DNA of 33,320 nucleotides, taken from contig DROJ01000332.1 in NCBI GenBank assembly GCA_011321935.1, forward strand, positions 1 to 33,320, read 5' to 3'. Positions 31,293 through 33,320 of the stretch are shown here, piece by piece. How positions within the stretch are numbered: the first letter of the stretch is position 1; each line of letters begins with the position of its first letter. A program made the position numbers and the translations under genes. The notes under the pieces are model-generated. The model did no database searches and was not told the origin of the DNA. It saw only the letters and a program-made list of their open reading frames with translations. This stretch comes from Bacteroidota bacterium (lineage in GTDB: Bacteria; Bacteroidota; Bacteroidia; Chitinophagales; Saprospiraceae).

Positions 31293-31628
31293 TTCCCCTG
31301 CTCATTTTTGAGACAACGCCTTTCCTCCCTTCGTCTATGCGCAAAGGCATCGCCTCAAATTCCCCTGCCCATTTTTGAGGCAACGCCTTTCCTCCCTCCG
31401 TCCACGCACAAAGGCATCGCCTCAAATTCCCCTGCTCATTTTTGAGGCAACGCCTTTCCTCCCTCCGTCCACGCACAAAGGCATCGCCTCAAATTCCCCT
31501 GCCCATTTTTGAGGCAACGCCTTTCCTCCCTTCGTCTATGCGCAAAGGCATCGCCTCAAATTCCCCTGCTCATTTTTGAGGCAACGCCTTTCCTCCCTCC
31601 ATCCACGCGCAAAGGCATCGCCTCAAAA
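31287..31628. repeat. Tandem array of five 67-bp hairpin units
   Basis: CTCAAATTCCCCTGC begins at 31287, 31354, 31421, 31488 and 31555, an exact 67-bp period, with a final partial CTCAAA at 31622. Each unit holds a hairpin with 17-bp arms (TTTGAGGCAACGCCTTT and AAAGGCATCGCCTCAAA, two mismatches), a pyrimidine-rich loop and a 14-base linker. Copies differ at a few places (GCTCATT or GCCCATT; TTCGTCTATGCGC or CTCCGTCCACGCAC). Because 67 is not a multiple of three and no long frame spans it cleanly, it is not coding. The rest of the spacer, 31629-31753, is the SPFH gene leader. Confidence 0.93.
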
Positions 31629-31690
31629 AACGGAAAAAGCATGATCCCGATCAATTGGCAGAACAATCAAGGCCGCCCATCGAAAAAAAC

Positions 31691-31721
31691 TTGCTTTTTA
31701 CGATTCAATTAAATATCTTTA
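31691..31721 (+). promoter_or_regulatory. Candidate promoter of the SPFH gene
   Basis: TTG at 31691-31693 and TATCTTTA at 31714-31721, with a 20-base spacer, approximate the Bacteroidota -33/-7 consensus (TTTG and TAnnTTTG, one mismatch in the last base). They lie about 30 bp before the ATG. Confidence 0.4.
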
Positions 31722-31753
31722 TGTCATTATTTTAATATCAAAATAAAACTATC

Positions 31754-32605
31754 ATGCAAGAAAAAAATGTTCGTCCAATTTCAGGTTATATTGTATTGCT
31801 GGTTTGGTTGGCCATGGTTGCGGGGGCAGTTTATTTATTTACAAGCCACCGGGTACTTTTAGCAATGCTGTTGGCGGTGCTGGCCGTGTTCACCATGATC
31901 GGCTTCTTTTTTATCAACCCGAACGGGTCGGTGGTGCTGACGCTGTTCGGCGAGTACAAGGGCAGTGTAAAGCACAACGGTTTCTTTTGGGTCAACCCGT
32001 TTTTCGCAAAAAAATCCATCTCCCTGCGTGCCCGCAACTTTGAGAGCGAACGGGTAAAAGTGAACGACAAGCGCGGCAACCCCATCCTCATCAGCGTCAT
32101 CACGGTGTGGCGGGTAAAAGACACTTTCAAGGCCGCTTTTGACGTGGACAAATACGAACACTTCGTGATGGTGCAGAGCGATGCTGCCGTGCGGCATTTG
32201 GCGGGCATCTATTCTTACGACAATTTTGACGACGAGCAGGAAGAAATAACTTTGCGCTCCGGCATGGAAGAAATCAACCATGCCCTCGAAAGAGAACTCG
32301 GCGAACGCCTCTCCATTGCCGGCATCGAGGTCATGGAATCGCGGATCGGGTATTTGGCATATGCCGAAGAAATAGCGAGTGCCATGCTAAAACGCCAACA
32401 GGCCGAGGCCATCGTGGCCGCCCGTTTCAAAATAGTGGAAGGCGCCGTGAGCATGGTCGAAATGGCCCTCGAAGACCTTTCAAAAAAAGACATCATCCAT
32501 TTGGACGAGGACAAAAAAGCCGCCATGGTCAGCAACCTCATGGTCGTGCTTTGTGCCGATAAAGAAGCCACTCCCGTCCTGAACACGGGCACGCTGCACC
32601 AATAA
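31754..32605 (+). CDS. SPFH-domain membrane protein
   Basis: A 283-residue protein with two N-terminal membrane helices (about 11-30 and 33-54), then FFINPNGSVVLTLFGEYKGSVKHNGFFWVNPF, which is the start of an SPFH (stomatin/prohibitin/flotillin) domain. It continues through RNFESERVKVNDKRGNPILISVITVWRVKD and ends with a helical region around EEIASAMLKRQQAEAIVAARFKIVEGAV. Such proteins form membrane-bound ring or cage assemblies and are linked to membrane organisation or protease control, but the specific role here is unknown. A small ribbon-helix-helix protein follows, an arrangement I recall from other Bacteroidota. Confidence 0.9.
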   Translation: MQEKNVRPISGYIVLLVWLAMVAGAVYLFTSHRVLLAMLLAVLAVFTMIGFFFINPNGSVVLTLFGEYKGSVKHNGFFWVNPFFAKKSISLRARNFESERVKVNDKRGNPILISVITVWRVKDTFKAAFDVDKYEHFVMVQSDAAVRHLAGIYSYDNFDDEQEEITLRSGMEEINHALERELGERLSIAGIEVMESRIGYLAYAEEIASAMLKRQQAEAIVAARFKIVEGAVSMVEMALEDLSKKDIIHLDEDKKAAMVSNLMVVLCADKEATPVLNTGTLHQ

Positions 32606-32626
32606 ATGATTTGTGATCAATGTTAA

Positions 32627-32659
32627 ATGGCCAATGATTAATGATTAATCATTGGCCAT
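32627..32659. repeat. 16-bp inverted repeat between the SPFH and RHH genes
   Basis: ATGGCCAATGATTAAT (32627-32642) is complemented exactly by ATTAATCATTGGCCAT (32644-32659) with one base between. It ends 13 bp before the next ATG. There is no T-run, so it is not a clear terminator. It could modulate expression of the second gene or be a binding site for it. Confidence 0.75.
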
Positions 32660-32672
32660 TAACCATTCAAAA

Positions 32673-32858
32673 ATGGCTAAAAAAAAATTTGTCCTGCGAA
32701 TAGACGAAGACCTCTACGCCGCCGTGGAGAAATGGGCTGCCGATGAGTTCCGCAGCGTAAACGGGCAACTCGAATGGATCATTTTCCAAAAACTAAAAGA
32801 GGCCAAACGCCTCAAAAAAAAGAAGGCCGCCCCGCCAGAAAAAAAAGAAGGGAATTAA
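32673..32858 (+). CDS. Arc-like ribbon-helix-helix protein
   Basis: A 61-residue protein with the ribbon-helix-helix pattern of the Arc/MetJ fold: strand KKFVLRID, helix DEDLYAAVEKWAADEF, then SVNGQLEWIIFQKLKEAKRL, and a Lys-rich tail KKKKAAPPEKKEGN. Arc-type proteins bind operators as dimers. Here it may regulate the SPFH gene, which is 67 bp upstream on the same strand. The start is ATG 32673, since the earlier TTG of the track would translate the palindrome. Function is inferred from fold pattern and neighbour only. Confidence 0.8.
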   Translation: MAKKKFVLRIDEDLYAAVEKWAADEFRSVNGQLEWIIFQKLKEAKRLKKKKAAPPEKKEGN

Positions 32859-33037
32859 AATTTTCAAAAATCCGTTTTTCATTTCCAAAAAACCTGTAAT
32901 TTCGCAGCCGCTAATGAAAAGATCATTGGCTTGTTTTAAAAAGCAGTTCCAGATCCCTGTCCATGACAATGCTCTGCCATCAATAACTATCGAGAAGCAG
33001 ACTGTGGACTGTGGACTAAAAAACTGCCGACTGAACC
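32859..33037. other. Leader of tRNA-Ala with -7-like box and GACTGTG repeat
   Basis: No gene is visible. TAATTTCG at 32897-32904 resembles the Bacteroidota -7 box and could drive the tRNA. Near 33000-33016 the word GACTGTG is repeated, another seven-base repeat like those in other spacers. Confidence 0.4.
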
Positions 33038-33111
33038 GGGGGATTAGCTCAGTTGGCTAGAGCGCTACGCTGGCAGCGTAGAGGTCATCGGTTCGAATCC
33101 GATATTCTCCA
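33038..33111 (+). tRNA. tRNA-Ala (anticodon GGC)
   Basis: The cloverleaf is complete: acceptor GGGGGAT with ATTCTCC (two G-U pairs), D stem GCTC/GAGC, anticodon stem CTACG/CGTAG with loop CTGGCAG giving anticodon GGC, and T stem ATCGG/CCGAT around TTCGAAT. The discriminator is A. The following bases are CAT, so the 3' CCA is not encoded and must be added enzymatically. It reads GCC and GCU alanine codons. Confidence 0.95.
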
Positions 33112-33120
33112 CATATTCTC

Positions 33121-33154
33121 AAACCCTCTGTATTTACAGGGGGTTTGGTGTTTT
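33121..33154 (+). terminator. Terminator after tRNA-Ala
   Basis: AAACCCTCTGT and ACAGGGGGTTT pair (one mismatch or wobble) around a 4-base loop, followed by GGTGTTTT. It starts 10 bp after the tRNA. Confidence 0.7.
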
Positions 33155-33189
33155 ATGATGTCCTCCCGTTTTATAGCTTCGCACCCACG

Positions 33190-33220
33190 CCAATTGCGAA
33201 CTCAGTGCGTTCGCAATTGG
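33190..33220. repeat. 12-bp perfect inverted repeat
   Basis: CCAATTGCGAAC (33190-33201) is complemented by GTTCGCAATTGG (33209-33220) around a 7-base loop. A second small palindrome, GCGGATTT/AAATCCGC, lies at 33295-33312 at the window edge. No gene is visible in 33155-33320. Confidence 0.75.
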
Positions 33221-33320
33221 AAAAGTCAGGTACAACTGCCGGAAAAGCTCCAATTGTCGGCGGGAGTATCCCCTCTTAAATCCGGCAGCTATTTGCGGAT
33301 TTGGAAATCCGCGCTACTAA

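Noticed and set aside
31287-31628. CRISPR-like array (regular repeats with short linkers)
   Set aside because: The linkers are nearly identical between units rather than unique spacers, the unit is a 67-bp tandem repeat, and no cas gene is nearby.
31288-31712. ORFs at 31288-31476 (-) and 31509-31712 (+)
   Set aside because: They read through the 67-bp repeat units. The period is not a multiple of three and no conserved protein feature is present.

Overview
The window reads as a chromosome segment of a Bacteroidota bacterium, most likely a Saprospiria-like environmental lineage. The evidence is a full-length SprA (the type IX secretion, T9SS, outer-membrane translocon), several secreted proteins with T9SS C-terminal sorting domains, promoter elements of the Bacteroidota TAnnTTTG type, no Shine-Dalgarno sites ahead of most genes, and some apparent TTG starts. 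The lineage below phylum is an inference from gene content only.

Layout. 1-545: non-coding, ending in a 67-bp perfect palindrome just before lspA (546-1283, +). Then on the minus strand moeA (1318-2511), sprA (2898-10487) and ruvA (10989-11579), with repeat-rich spacers and a clear terminator after sprA. Divergent from ruvA is a plus-strand cluster of alr, a NadR-like P-loop kinase and a DCC-family thiol oxidoreductase (11708-13889). Next is a T9SS cargo locus: an orphan sorting-domain remnant (13991-14317) and three secreted proteins (14382-17917), two of them related to each other and one a predicted seven-bladed propeller. A 247-bp MITE-like element with 8-bp target duplications follows (18008-18254). 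The minus strand then carries an NtrC-like regulator and its histidine kinase with a PIN-toxin/antitoxin pair between them (18359-21895), and a small membrane protein (22138-22656). After a decayed ORF and a REP-like palindrome comes parE (23451-25373, +), followed by an AT-rich restriction-modification island (C5-methyltransferase plus SacI-family endonuclease, 25746-27915). The right end holds a NatA/NatB-type ABC exporter (28550-31064), a 67-bp tandem repeat array (31287-31621), an SPFH protein with a ribbon-helix-helix partner, and tRNA-Ala(GGC) (33038-33111).

How the genes work together. SprA would export the sorting-domain proteins encoded 4 kb away. The regulator and kinase form a two-component pair. 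The methyltransferase and endonuclease form one restriction-modification system. The ABC ATPase and permease form one exporter.

The most unusual content is not in the genes but between them. Nearly every spacer carries long inverted repeats or short-word tandem repeats. A heptanucleotide family (CACTRRT and its complement) recurs at several loci. It begins exactly at the TGA stop codons of ruvA and natB, and it brackets natB in opposite orientations. Two elements (247 bp and 46 bp) have terminal inverted repeats flanked by exact 8-bp direct repeats, as expected from transposition. No complete insertion sequence, CRISPR array or prophage was seen.
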